Notes under the pieces: generated by a model
Told to the model about the DNA's origin: nothing
What the model saw: only the letters and a program-made list of their open reading frames with translations
Databases searched by the model: none
Part shown: positions 33,020 to 39,731 of the stretch, piece by piece
How positions within the stretch are numbered: position 1 is the stretch's first letter
Layout: every line of letters begins with the position of its first letter
Program-made: the position numbers and the translations under genes
Assembly: GCA_934622035.1 (NCBI GenBank)
Contig: CAKTVG010000021.1
Location: 1-49,935 of the forward strand
DNA: 49,935 nt
Origin: an uncultured Oscillospiraceae bacterium
GTDB taxonomy: Bacteria > Bacillota > Clostridia > Oscillospirales > Oscillospiraceae
Direction of reading: 5' to 3'

Positions 33020-33064
33020 ATCTTGAAATCAGATATTGAATTCTATCTGGAAACAAGATATACT
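33020..33064. promoter_or_regulatory. paired XRE operators overlapping a promoter
   Basis: ATCT-N7-AGAT occurs at 33020-33034 and at 33045-33059, centres 25 bp apart. The second lies in the spacer of a plus-strand promoter, TTGAAT (33036-33041), 17 bases, TATACT (33059-33064). The first lies just upstream of the divergent XRE gene. A dimer of that protein probably represses both directions. Confidence 0.6.
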
Positions 33065-33085
33065 ATGCCAAAGGGAGGTGGTTTT

Positions 33086-33238
33086 ATGCCGGACTATGAG
33101 AAGCTGTACAGCGCGCTGTTCAACGCCATTACGGACGCGCTGGCGCAGCTGGAAGAACAGAACTACGGCATTTCTGCGGAAATTCTGCGCCGTGCGCAGC
33201 GCGAAGCGGAAGAACGGTATATTACAGCGGGGGAGTAG
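33086..33238 (+). CDS. small conserved-looking protein, 50 residues
   Basis: A 50-residue helical protein (MPDYEKLYSALFNAITDALA at the start, then LRRAQREAEERYI), not recognised. Strong GGGAGG is eight bases before the ATG and a good promoter overlaps XRE operator 2, so it is likely a real gene controlled by the divergent regulator. No signal or membrane segment. Confidence 0.7.
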   Translation: MPDYEKLYSALFNAITDALAQLEEQNYGISAEILRRAQREAEERYITAGE

Positions 33239-33241
33239 GAC

Positions 33242-33269
33242 TTGTTTTTTTGCCGGTTTTCTGTATAAT
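33242..33269 (+). promoter_or_regulatory. promoter of membrane-protein unit at 33299
   Basis: TTGTTT (33242-33247), 16 bases, TATAAT (33264-33269). AGGAGG follows before the ATG. Confidence 0.65.
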
Positions 33270-33298
33270 GGAAGGAGAACCGTTTAGGAGGACAAGCA

Positions 33299-34027
33299 AT
33301 GAACATCCTGTTGAAGCTGGCATATCTGTTTTTTCTCGGCTCCGTGGCCGGATGGTGCATGGAGGTCATTTTTCGGCGCTTCTTTTCCTCGGCAAACCCT
33401 GAACGCAAGTGGATCAATCCCGGCTTCTGCACGGGGCCGTACCTGCCGCTCTACGGCAGCGGGCTTTGCATCCTCTATCTGATCGCGTCCCTGGAGGAGT
33501 TGCACCTGTTCCACAACGATGTGGTCAATAAGCTCATGCTGTTCCTTGCGATGACGATTCTGATGACCGTCATTGAGTACATCGCGGGCTATCTCTCCCT
33601 GAAGATCAACAAGGTGCGCCTGTGGGACTACACCGGCCAGTGGGGCAACATTCAGGGCATTATTTGCCCAAAATTCTCCCTGATCTGGGGCATTCTCGGC
33701 GCAATTTATTACTTTTTCATCCATCCGCACATCCTCAGCTCGCTGGACTGGCTCGGCCGTAATCTGGCCTTCTCCTTCTTCATCGGCGTCTTTTTCGGCG
33801 TGTTTATCATCGACGTGGCACATTCGCTGCAAATCGTCTCCAAGCTGAAGAAGTACGCGGTGGAGAACAATGTCATCCTGCGCTATGAGCACGTCAAGGC
33901 GCAGATTCGGCGTTCCGCCGAGGAAAACGCGAAGAAGTATCATTTCTTCCGCCCCTTCTCGACGGAAAAGCCCCTGGCTGAGCACCTGAAGGAGCTGCGC
34001 GACACGCTGGAGCAGAGGAGAAAGTGA
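33299..34027 (+). CDS. CmpB-type putative ABC transporter permease (PF06541-like)
   Basis: A 242-residue membrane protein with about five or six helices. It begins LAYLFFLGSVAGWCMEVIFR, followed by WINPGFCTGPYLPLYGSG and LWDYTGQWGNIQGIICPKFS, a pattern I know from the uncharacterised ABC-transporter-type-IV family found widely in Firmicutes. No ATPase gene is adjacent, so transport is unproven. AGGAGG precedes the ATG. It heads a three-gene run with the next protein and a nitroreductase. Confidence 0.8.
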   Translation: MNILLKLAYLFFLGSVAGWCMEVIFRRFFSSANPERKWINPGFCTGPYLPLYGSGLCILYLIASLEELHLFHNDVVNKLMLFLAMTILMTVIEYIAGYLSLKINKVRLWDYTGQWGNIQGIICPKFSLIWGILGAIYYFFIHPHILSSLDWLGRNLAFSFFIGVFFGVFIIDVAHSLQIVSKLKKYAVENNVILRYEHVKAQIRRSAEENAKKYHFFRPFSTEKPLAEHLKELRDTLEQRRK

Positions 34028-34028
34028 C

Positions 34029-34442
34029 ATGAGAGAGCTAATGAAAACCAACGTCTACGACGTGGGTGAAACCGTCCTGATCGTGGGCAGCTGCCTGCCG
34101 CAGATGGAGCCGGAGGGCTTTGCCCGGCTGCGCGAGGGCGCGGACTCCGTGTTTGAGCTGTGCCTTGAGCAGACGCATGTGAACATGGCCATCACGAAAA
34201 TCAGCGCCATGCTCTACACCGGGAAAATCAAGACGCTGATTTTTGCCACGGTGGACCGTTCGCCGCACTGCGTGCAGATGCACTATATTCAAAACGAGCT
34301 GCGGCGGATGATGGACCTGTCCAAGGTGAGAATTAAAAATTACGTCGTGGAGAAGGGAGAGCTCACGCGTCTTTCCCCGGAGTTGATTTATCTGTCAAAA
34401 TATTTGGGAGAGCTTTCCCGGAAAATGGGGGAAAAAGAATGA
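34029..34442 (+). CDS. conserved hypothetical protein
   Basis: 137 residues, not recognised. It looks like a soluble alpha/beta protein (VLIVGSCLPQM near the N-terminus; KTLIFATVDRSPHCVQMHYI mid-way). GAGGAG is nine bases before ATG, one base after the upstream stop, and its own end overlaps the nitroreductase start (ATGA). Its persistent coupling to a nitroreductase suggests a shared redox role, but nothing in the sequence proves this. Confidence 0.7.
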   Translation: MRELMKTNVYDVGETVLIVGSCLPQMEPEGFARLREGADSVFELCLEQTHVNMAITKISAMLYTGKIKTLIFATVDRSPHCVQMHYIQNELRRMMDLSKVRIKNYVVEKGELTRLSPELIYLSKYLGELSRKMGEKE

Positions 34443-34951
34443 TGGATTTTATGAAATTGGCTAAGCGCAGGTTTTCCGTTCTGGACTACCGGCAGGAGCC
34501 GGTGGCGGAGGACGCCGTCCGGCAGATTTTGCAGGCGGGGCTTGCCGCGCCGACGGCCTGCAACTTCCAGCCGCAGCGCATCAAGGTCATTCGGACGGAC
34601 GAGGACCGGCAGAAGCTGAACGCGGCGATCCCCGGCAAAAAGGGCTATGTTCCTGCGGCATTTCTGGTCTGCTATGACCGGACGAAAAGCTGGACGCGGG
34701 CTGTGGACGGGAAGAACAGCGGCGAGATCGACGCAAGCATCGCAGCGACGCACATGATGCTCGAAGCGACGGATCTGGGCCTCGGCTCCATCTGGGTCAT
34801 GTCCTGGAACCCGGAGAAGCTGCGCGCGGCTTTTGATCTGGGAGAAAGCATTGAGCCGGTGGCGCTGCTGATCGTGGGCCACACGGCCCCGGAGGCGCAG
34901 CCGCGCAAGGGCCATTTGGAAAGCATCGCTCTGGAGGATATGCTGCTGTAA
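34439..34951 (+). CDS. nitroreductase family protein
   Basis: A 170-residue flavin-dependent oxidoreductase that reduces nitro-compounds or quinones with NAD(P)H. The N-terminal RRFSVLDYRQEPV and APTACNFQPQ give the FMN phosphate contacts, and LGLGSIWVMSWNPEKL is the family C-terminal half. Slightly short for the family (usually 170-220). Coupled by ATGA overlap to the hypothetical protein upstream. Confidence 0.9.
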   Translation: MMDFMKLAKRRFSVLDYRQEPVAEDAVRQILQAGLAAPTACNFQPQRIKVIRTDEDRQKLNAAIPGKKGYVPAAFLVCYDRTKSWTRAVDGKNSGEIDASIAATHMMLEATDLGLGSIWVMSWNPEKLRAAFDLGESIEPVALLIVGHTAPEAQPRKGHLESIALEDMLL

Positions 34952-34969
34952 AGAACTGGAGGTTATCTT

Positions 34970-35173
34970 ATGATCCGATTGAGAGCGCTGGAGCTGCTGG
35001 AAAAGAAGGGAAAAACGAAATACTGGCTGTATAAGCAGCTCGGAATGAGCTATCAGAATTTCAGCCGGATGGTCAACAACCAGACAAAATCCATCCAGTA
35101 TGAGAACATCGAGACGCTCTGCCTCCTGTTGGAATGTACCCCGAATGAGCTGTTTGAGATCACGGAGGAATAA
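34970..35173 (+). CDS. XRE/Cro-type small regulator
   Basis: A 67-residue single-domain helix-turn-helix protein (KYWLYKQLGMSYQNFSRMVN, then YENIETLCLLLECTPNELFE). The form is typical of the short YozG-like regulators. GGAGGTTATCTT precedes the ATG. It follows the nitroreductase by 18 bases and ends that unit; a terminator follows at 35214. Confidence 0.88.
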   Translation: MIRLRALELLEKKGKTKYWLYKQLGMSYQNFSRMVNNQTKSIQYENIETLCLLLECTPNELFEITEE

Positions 35174-35213
35174 AGACTGTACTTCCGCATGATCCGTATG
35201 ATATGAGATAAAG

Positions 35214-35255
35214 AAAGCCGCCTGCTTTCCAGCAGGCGGCTTTGTTGTGCCTTTT
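35214..35255. terminator. terminator between XRE gene and rplT
   Basis: A perfect 12-bp stem, AAAGCCGCCTGC/GCAGGCGGCTTT, with a 6-base loop, then TGTTGTGCCTTTTT. It serves both convergent units. Confidence 0.85.
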
Positions 35256-35259
35256 TAAA

Positions 35260-35613
35260 TTACAGGGCCTTCTTGGCGGTGTCGACCAGCGCGGCGAATG
35301 CGGCAGAGTCGTTGATGGCCAGCTCGGACAGGCTCTTGCGGTTCATTTCGATGCCGGCCTTCTTCAGACCGTTCATGAAACGGGAGTAGTTCATGTCGTA
35401 GGGCTTCACGGCAGCGGAGATACGAGCGATCCACAGACGGCGGAAATCGCGCTTCTTCTGCTTGCGGCCGATATAAGCATAAACGCCGGACTTCTTGACG
35501 GCCTGCTTGGCCATCTTAAAGTGGGTGGACTTGGAGCCCCAGTAGGACTTTGCGAGCTTCAGGACTTTATTTCTTCTCTTGCGCGTCATCATTGCGCCTT
35601 TAATTCTTGCCAT
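35260..35613 (-). CDS. rplT: 50S ribosomal protein L20
   Basis: 117 residues, the normal length. KRRNKVLKLAKSYWGSKSTH, RKQKKRDFRRLWIARI and NYSRFMNGLKKAGIEMNRK are classic L20 sequence. L20 binds 23S rRNA and, in Firmicutes, often the leader of its own operon. Third gene of infC-rpmI-rplT. Confidence 0.98.
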   Translation of the reverse strand: MARIKGAMMTRKRRNKVLKLAKSYWGSKSTHFKMAKQAVKKSGVYAYIGRKQKKRDFRRLWIARISAAVKPYDMNYSRFMNGLKKAGIEMNRKSLSELAINDSAAFAALVDTAKKAL

Positions 35614-35633
35614 GTTTGAATCCTCCTATCCGA

Positions 35634-35831
35634 TTATTTGTACGGGATCATCTTTTTGATGCTCTCGACGTTGGTGACATCTGCGTAAGTCGTGCTTCTC
35701 AGGCGACGGCCGCGCTTGGTGTCCTTCTTGGTGAGGATATGGCTCTTGAATGCGTGCGCTCTCTTGACCTTACCGGTCTTCGTGAGGTTAAATCTCTTCT
35801 TGGCACCGCTGTGGGTTTTGAGTTTCGGCAT
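35634..35831 (-). CDS. rpmI: 50S ribosomal protein L35
   Basis: 65 residues, the normal length. KLKTHSGAKKRFNLTKTGKV, KSHILTKKDTKRGRRLR and IKKMIPY are diagnostic. It stands between infC and rplT in the universal order. Confidence 0.98.
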   Translation of the reverse strand: MPKLKTHSGAKKRFNLTKTGKVKRAHAFKSHILTKKDTKRGRRLRSTTYADVTNVESIKKMIPYK

Positions 35832-35849
35832 GGTTCTTCTCCTTTGTAA

Positions 35850-36371
35850 TTATTTTGCGTTTTTCGGCGACAGGAACAGAGACATAAATCTGCCGTCGAG
35901 CTTAGGCTTCTTTTCAACGTTTGCGACTTCGGCGCATCCTTCGCCAAACCGGATCAAAAGCTGCTCGCCGATTTCGGTGTGGGCCATCTCGCGGCCGCGG
36001 AAGCGCACGGAAACCTTCACGCGGTTGCCGTCCTTCAGGAACTTCGTCGCGTTGCGGATCTTTACGTTCAGATCGTTCGTGTCGATACCGGGGGACATGC
36101 GAATCTCCTTGACCTCGACGACGCGTTGATTCTTTCGGGCTTCCTTTTCCTTTTTGAGCTGGTCAAAGCGGAACTTGCCATAGTCCATGATCTTGCAGAC
36201 AGGCGGAGCGGCGTTCGGAGAGATCTTCACGAGATCGAGCTCCTGCTCTTCAGCCATTGCCAGCGCAGCTTCGGAGGAGACGATACCGAGCATGGTTCCG
36301 TCGGAAGCGATCAGGCGGACTTCCTTGTCGCGGATTTCTTCGTTGAGCTGATGATCTAATTTGCCGATGAT
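35850..36371 (-). CDS. infC: translation initiation factor IF-3, non-canonical ATC start
   Basis: 173 residues with the start at 36371. The first ATG in frame (36293) would delete 26 residues that match the IF-3 N-terminus (IIGKLDHQLNEEIRDKEVRL). In the frame upstream there is a stop at 36384-36386 and no ATG, GTG or TTG before the conserved region. Only ATC-ATC stands 6 and 9 bases after a strong GGAGG. IF-3 genes are known for AUU/AUC starts, through which IF-3 limits its own synthesis. The C-terminal domain runs to NVEKKPKLDGRFMSLFLSP. First gene of the operon with rpmI and rplT. Confidence 0.93.
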   Translation of the reverse strand: MIGKLDHQLNEEIRDKEVRLIASDGTMLGIVSSEAALAMAEEQELDLVKISPNAAPPVCKIMDYGKFRFDQLKKEKEARKNQRVVEVKEIRMSPGIDTNDLNVKIRNATKFLKDGNRVKVSVRFRGREMAHTEIGEQLLIRFGEGCAEVANVEKKPKLDGRFMSLFLSPKNAK

Positions 36372-36393
36372 AAAGCACCTCCATTACAGATAC

Positions 36394-36423
36394 AGAAAAT
36401 GCGGATGCCGCACAGCACCCGCA
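36394..36423 (-). terminator. attenuator-like hairpin in infC leader
   Basis: Minus-strand stem TGCGGGTGC/GCATCCGCA with one G-T pair and a 6-base loop, followed by TTTTCT, 23 bases before the infC start. Together with the ~150-base leader it fits attenuation by L20, known from Bacillus. The L20-binding fold itself was not verified. Confidence 0.55.
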
Positions 36424-36525
36424 CCGAACAAACCGCGCCCACAGCGCGGAAGCTTCGATATCAGACCTCTTTGCCGAAGCGTGAGGTGAGGACGGGGCTG
36501 CCGACCTTCTTCCTTTTGCTTGTGT

Positions 36526-36554
36526 ATTGTAGCATCCGGCGGGACGGATGTCAA
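36526..36554 (-). promoter_or_regulatory. promoter of infC-rpmI-rplT
   Basis: Minus-strand TTGACA (36549-36554), 17 bases, TACAAT (36526-36531). It gives a leader of about 150 bases. In the remaining gene-free stretch (36555-36820) I see TTGACA/TTGACT-like boxes at 36714 and 36733 for the opposite fabD unit, but no matching -10. Confidence 0.85.
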
Positions 36555-36820
36555 GCGTTTTTTGCGAAAAAACTTGCAAATTTCTGGAAATATGATATGA
36601 TTGCGGCAGAAGGACAGCACCGCGGCGGCGTGTTTTTACGAAACCGCGGCGCAAACGCAGCTTTTGATTGTAACGCGGAAATAATTCAGACATTCGGGCA
36701 TAGTTGCATGATTTTGACACACGGGACCGCTTTTGACTATTGCAACTTTTTTTGTCTCTGGTAGAGTGGGGAACAAAGAAAAGTGTCGGGAAACGGCACA
36801 CGATCAGAAAGGATGAAACC

Positions 36821-37735
36821 ATGGGAAAAACAGCCTTCCTGTTTTCGGGACAGGGTGCGCAGCACGTCGGAATGGGCAGAGAGCTTTACGAGACTTACGC
36901 CTCCGTCCGCGCGCTGTTCGACGCCGCAGAGGAATATCGCCCCGGAACGCTGCATCAGATGTTTGACGGCAGCGAAGCGGAGCTGCAGCAGACGGAAAAC
37001 ACCCAGCCCTGCCTGTATCTGGCAGATATGGCCGCGGCGCTGGCGCTGAAGGAATGCGGCCTGATGCCTGAGGCTGCGGCGGGCTTCTCCTTGGGAGAAA
37101 TCCCCGCGTTGGCCTTTGCCGGGGCCTATGACGCGGTGACGGGCTTCCGCCTTGCCTGCGCTAGAGGCAGCTATATGGCTGCGGCGGCCGGTGAGCACGA
37201 TGCGACAATGGCCGCGGTAGTGAAGCTGTCCGACGAGACGGTCGAGCGCCTGTGCGCCGCCTATCCGCACGTCTATCCCGTAAACTACAACTGCGACGGC
37301 CAGATCGCCGTGGCGGGCGACCGCGTGGAGCTGGAGAAATTTTATCAGGATGTTGCCGCGGCGGGCGGCCGCAGCGTGCCCCTGAAGGTCAGCAGCGGCT
37401 TCCATTCGCCCTTTATGGACGAGGCCGCGCAGCACTTCCACGCCTATATCAGCAACGTCGCCTTCTGTGCGCCTGCGCTGCCGGTCTATGCCAACCGCAC
37501 GGCTCAGCCCTATGGCAACGACGTGCGCACGCTGCTTTTTGAACAGATCAACCATCCCGTCCGCTGGGCCAAAACCATGCAGGCGCTCAGCGCCGCGGGC
37601 TTTGATACCTTTATCGAGTGCGGCGCGGGCGCCGTTCTTCGCCGCCTGGCGACGAAAAACCTGCCCGAATGCCGCGCCTATGCGGTCGAGGATCGCAGCG
37701 GCCTTGAGAAGCTGCGCGCGGAGGGGCTGCTATGA
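36821..37735 (+). CDS. fabD: malonyl-CoA:ACP transacylase
   Basis: A 304-residue enzyme that loads malonate from CoA onto ACP. FSGQGAQHVGMG is the N-terminal motif. The nucleophile is Ser90 in GFSLGE and the catalytic His is His196 in SSGFHSPFM. The ATG at 36821 has AAAGGA 8-10 bases upstream. It is the first gene of a run of seven or eight overlapping genes (accD starts on its stop codon). Nothing suggests a shift in specificity. Confidence 0.95.
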   Translation: MGKTAFLFSGQGAQHVGMGRELYETYASVRALFDAAEEYRPGTLHQMFDGSEAELQQTENTQPCLYLADMAAALALKECGLMPEAAAGFSLGEIPALAFAGAYDAVTGFRLACARGSYMAAAAGEHDATMAAVVKLSDETVERLCAAYPHVYPVNYNCDGQIAVAGDRVELEKFYQDVAAAGGRSVPLKVSSGFHSPFMDEAAQHFHAYISNVAFCAPALPVYANRTAQPYGNDVRTLLFEQINHPVRWAKTMQALSAAGFDTFIECGAGAVLRRLATKNLPECRAYAVEDRSGLEKLRAEGLL

Positions 37736-38586
37736 TGATTCTGGAGCTGCTGCGCGAGCGCACGCTGGAGCATCTTCCCGCTGCACCTGTTGCAGAAGAG
37801 AAAAAGCCGAAGCCGCCGGTGACCTGCCCGGCCTGCCATACGGAGCATCCCTACGACGATCTGCTGGCGCGGGGCAAGGTCTGCCCGGCCTGCAATAAGT
37901 ACCTGCGCATGACGGCGCGTGAGCGCATTGCGCAGATTTTCGACCCGGACAGCTTTCAGGAAATCGCAAAGGATCTGACCAGCGTTGATTTTCTCCAGTT
38001 CCCCGGCTACGCCGAGAAGCTGGAAAAGACAAAGGCGGCGACCGGCGAGCAGGAGGCGGTTCTGTGCGGTACGGCCTCCATCGGCGGCGTGATGTGCGCG
38101 GCCTTTGTGATGGATTCCAGCTTCTTTATGGCGTCCATGGGCTCCGTGGTCGGCGAAAAGATCACGCGCCTGTTTGAGCTTGCGCTGGAGCAGCGCCTGC
38201 CCGTCATCGGCTTCACCGCCTCCGGCGGCGCGCGGATGCAGGAGGGCGTCGTGTCCCTGATGCAGATGGCCAAGTGCTCCGGCGCGGTCAAGCGCCACAG
38301 CGAGGCCGGACTTCTGTACATCGCGGTGCTGACCGATCCGACGACCGGCGGCGTGACGGCCTCCTTTGCCATGCAGGCCGACATTATTCTTGCCGAGCCG
38401 CACGCGCTCATCGGCTTTGCCGGGCGGCGCGTCGTCGAACAGACGACCGGCTCCCAGCTGCCCGGCAACTTCCAGAGAGCGGAATTCTTGCAGGAGCACG
38501 GCTTTGTGGATGCCGTGGTCGAGCGCTGCCGCCTGCCGGAAACGCTTGGCAGACTCCTGCGTCTGCATGGAGGAGAATGGACATGA
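37732..38586 (+). CDS. accD: acetyl-CoA carboxylase carboxyltransferase beta subunit
   Basis: 284 residues. An N-terminal zinc ribbon (CPACHTEHPYDDLL, then CPACNKYL, about residues 32-55) is followed by the crotonase-fold carboxyltransferase domain (FTASGGARMQEGVVSLMQM; GVTASFAMQADIILAEPHAL). With AccA it transfers carboxylate from biotin to acetyl-CoA. It overlaps fabD by ATGA and its end overlaps accA. The biotin carrier and carboxylase genes (accB, accC) are not in this window. Confidence 0.95.
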   Translation: MMILELLRERTLEHLPAAPVAEEKKPKPPVTCPACHTEHPYDDLLARGKVCPACNKYLRMTARERIAQIFDPDSFQEIAKDLTSVDFLQFPGYAEKLEKTKAATGEQEAVLCGTASIGGVMCAAFVMDSSFFMASMGSVVGEKITRLFELALEQRLPVIGFTASGGARMQEGVVSLMQMAKCSGAVKRHSEAGLLYIAVLTDPTTGGVTASFAMQADIILAEPHALIGFAGRRVVEQTTGSQLPGNFQRAEFLQEHGFVDAVVERCRLPETLGRLLRLHGGEWT

Positions 38587-39398
38587 CGACGGCTTATGAA
38601 AAACTGAAAATTGCCAGAAACAGCAGCCGCCCCACGGGCCGCGCCTATGTGCAGAAGCTGTTTCATGACCGCCTGGACCTTTGCGGCGACCGCCGCTTCG
38701 GCGAAGATCCTGCAATTCTCTCCGGGATCGGAACGTTGCAGGGTCGTCCGGTGACCTATATTGCCATTGACAAGGGCGTGGACTTCGGCTCCCGCATGAG
38801 CAACCACTTCGGCTGTCCCATGCCGGAGGGCTACCGCAAGGCGCTGCGCCTGATGAAGCAGGCGGAGAAATTTCACCGCCCGGTGATCTGCTTTGTCGAT
38901 ACTCTCGGCGCCTATTGCGGCGCGGAGGCCGAGGAGCGCGGTCAGGGAGAGGCCATCGCCGAGAACATTCTGGAAATGATGGGTCTTCGCACGCCGGTGA
39001 TCTCCGTGGTCATCGGAGAGGGCGGCAGCGGCGGCGCGTTGGCGCTGGCCGCGGCGGACCGTGTATACATGCTGGAAAACGCCGTGTATTCCGTGGTGTC
39101 GCCGGAGGGCTGCGCGAGCATTCTCTGGAAGGACGCCGGGCGCGCGCCGGAGGCGGCACAGTGCCTGCATATTACGGCGCAGGATATGCTGGATCTTCAG
39201 GTCGCCGAGCGGGTGATCCCGGAGGATCCCGAGGACTTTTCGGGCATGTGCGCCGCGCTGGCCGTGGAGCTCACCATGGATTTGGAGGAGCTTTGCCGCC
39301 TGACCCCTGCCGAGCTTCTGGAGCGGCGCTACCGCCGTTTCCGCCGCATCGGTGTTTATGAGGAAAAGGGCTGCGTTATTCGCTTTACCGAGGTATAA
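38583..39398 (+). CDS. accA: acetyl-CoA carboxylase carboxyltransferase alpha subunit
   Basis: 271 residues, somewhat shorter than E. coli AccA (319), as is usual in Firmicutes. RPTGRAYVQKLFHDRLDLCG opens the domain. VISVVIGEGGSGGALALA and VVSPEGCASILWKD form the carboxyltransferase site. The ATG at 38583 is preferred over 38577 because GGAGGAG lies seven bases from it. It overlaps accD by four bases. Confidence 0.95.
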   Translation: MTTAYEKLKIARNSSRPTGRAYVQKLFHDRLDLCGDRRFGEDPAILSGIGTLQGRPVTYIAIDKGVDFGSRMSNHFGCPMPEGYRKALRLMKQAEKFHRPVICFVDTLGAYCGAEAEERGQGEAIAENILEMMGLRTPVISVVIGEGGSGGALALAAADRVYMLENAVYSVVSPEGCASILWKDAGRAPEAAQCLHITAQDMLDLQVAERVIPEDPEDFSGMCAALAVELTMDLEELCRLTPAELLERRYRRFRRIGVYEEKGCVIRFTEV

Positions 39399-39421
39399 AA
39401 ACGGCATTGCGCCAGAATTGC

Positions 39422-39451
39422 TTGCAAAACCGTGCAGCGATGCCATATAAT
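39422..39451 (+). promoter_or_regulatory. internal promoter before acpP
   Basis: TTGCAA (39422-39427), 18 bases, TATAAT (39446-39451) in the 87-base gap after accA. It would let acpP and the synthase genes be expressed apart from fabD-accDA. Confidence 0.6.
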
Positions 39452-39485
39452 TAATTAAAATAAAAACGGAAAGGAAATAGAAAAA

Positions 39486-39731
39486 ATGAACGAACAAATT
39501 GCTGAAAAGATCAAGGAAATGATCCACGAGAACCTCCGCATTCCCGAAGATATGCTGGACTATGACGCCGAGCTGTTCGGCGGCGACATCGGCCTGGACT
39601 CCGTCGATTCCCTGGAAATCATCGCCGGCATCGACGACCTGTTCGGCGTGGACATGACCGGTGCGGACCGCGAGCACTTCCAGACCATCAACGCCCTGGC
39701 AGCCTACGTTGCTGCGAATGCCGAGCAATGA
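39486..39731 (+). CDS. acpP: acyl carrier protein
   Basis: An 81-residue ACP. The 4'-phosphopantetheine attachment serine is Ser39 in GLDSVDSLE. The acidic four-helix pattern and length are normal. AAAGGAAA precedes the ATG. Its stop overlaps the KS-CLF start (ATGA at 39728-39731), so it is probably the dedicated carrier for the fused synthase. Confidence 0.93.
   Translation: MNEQIAEKIKEMIHENLRIPEDMLDYDAELFGGDIGLDSVDSLEIIAGIDDLFGVDMTGADREHFQTINALAAYVAANAEQ

Noticed and set aside
36714..36761. FapR/FabT-type lipid operator and promoter before fabD
   Set aside because: TTGACA and TTGACT boxes are visible but no proper -10 or known operator palindrome could be matched.
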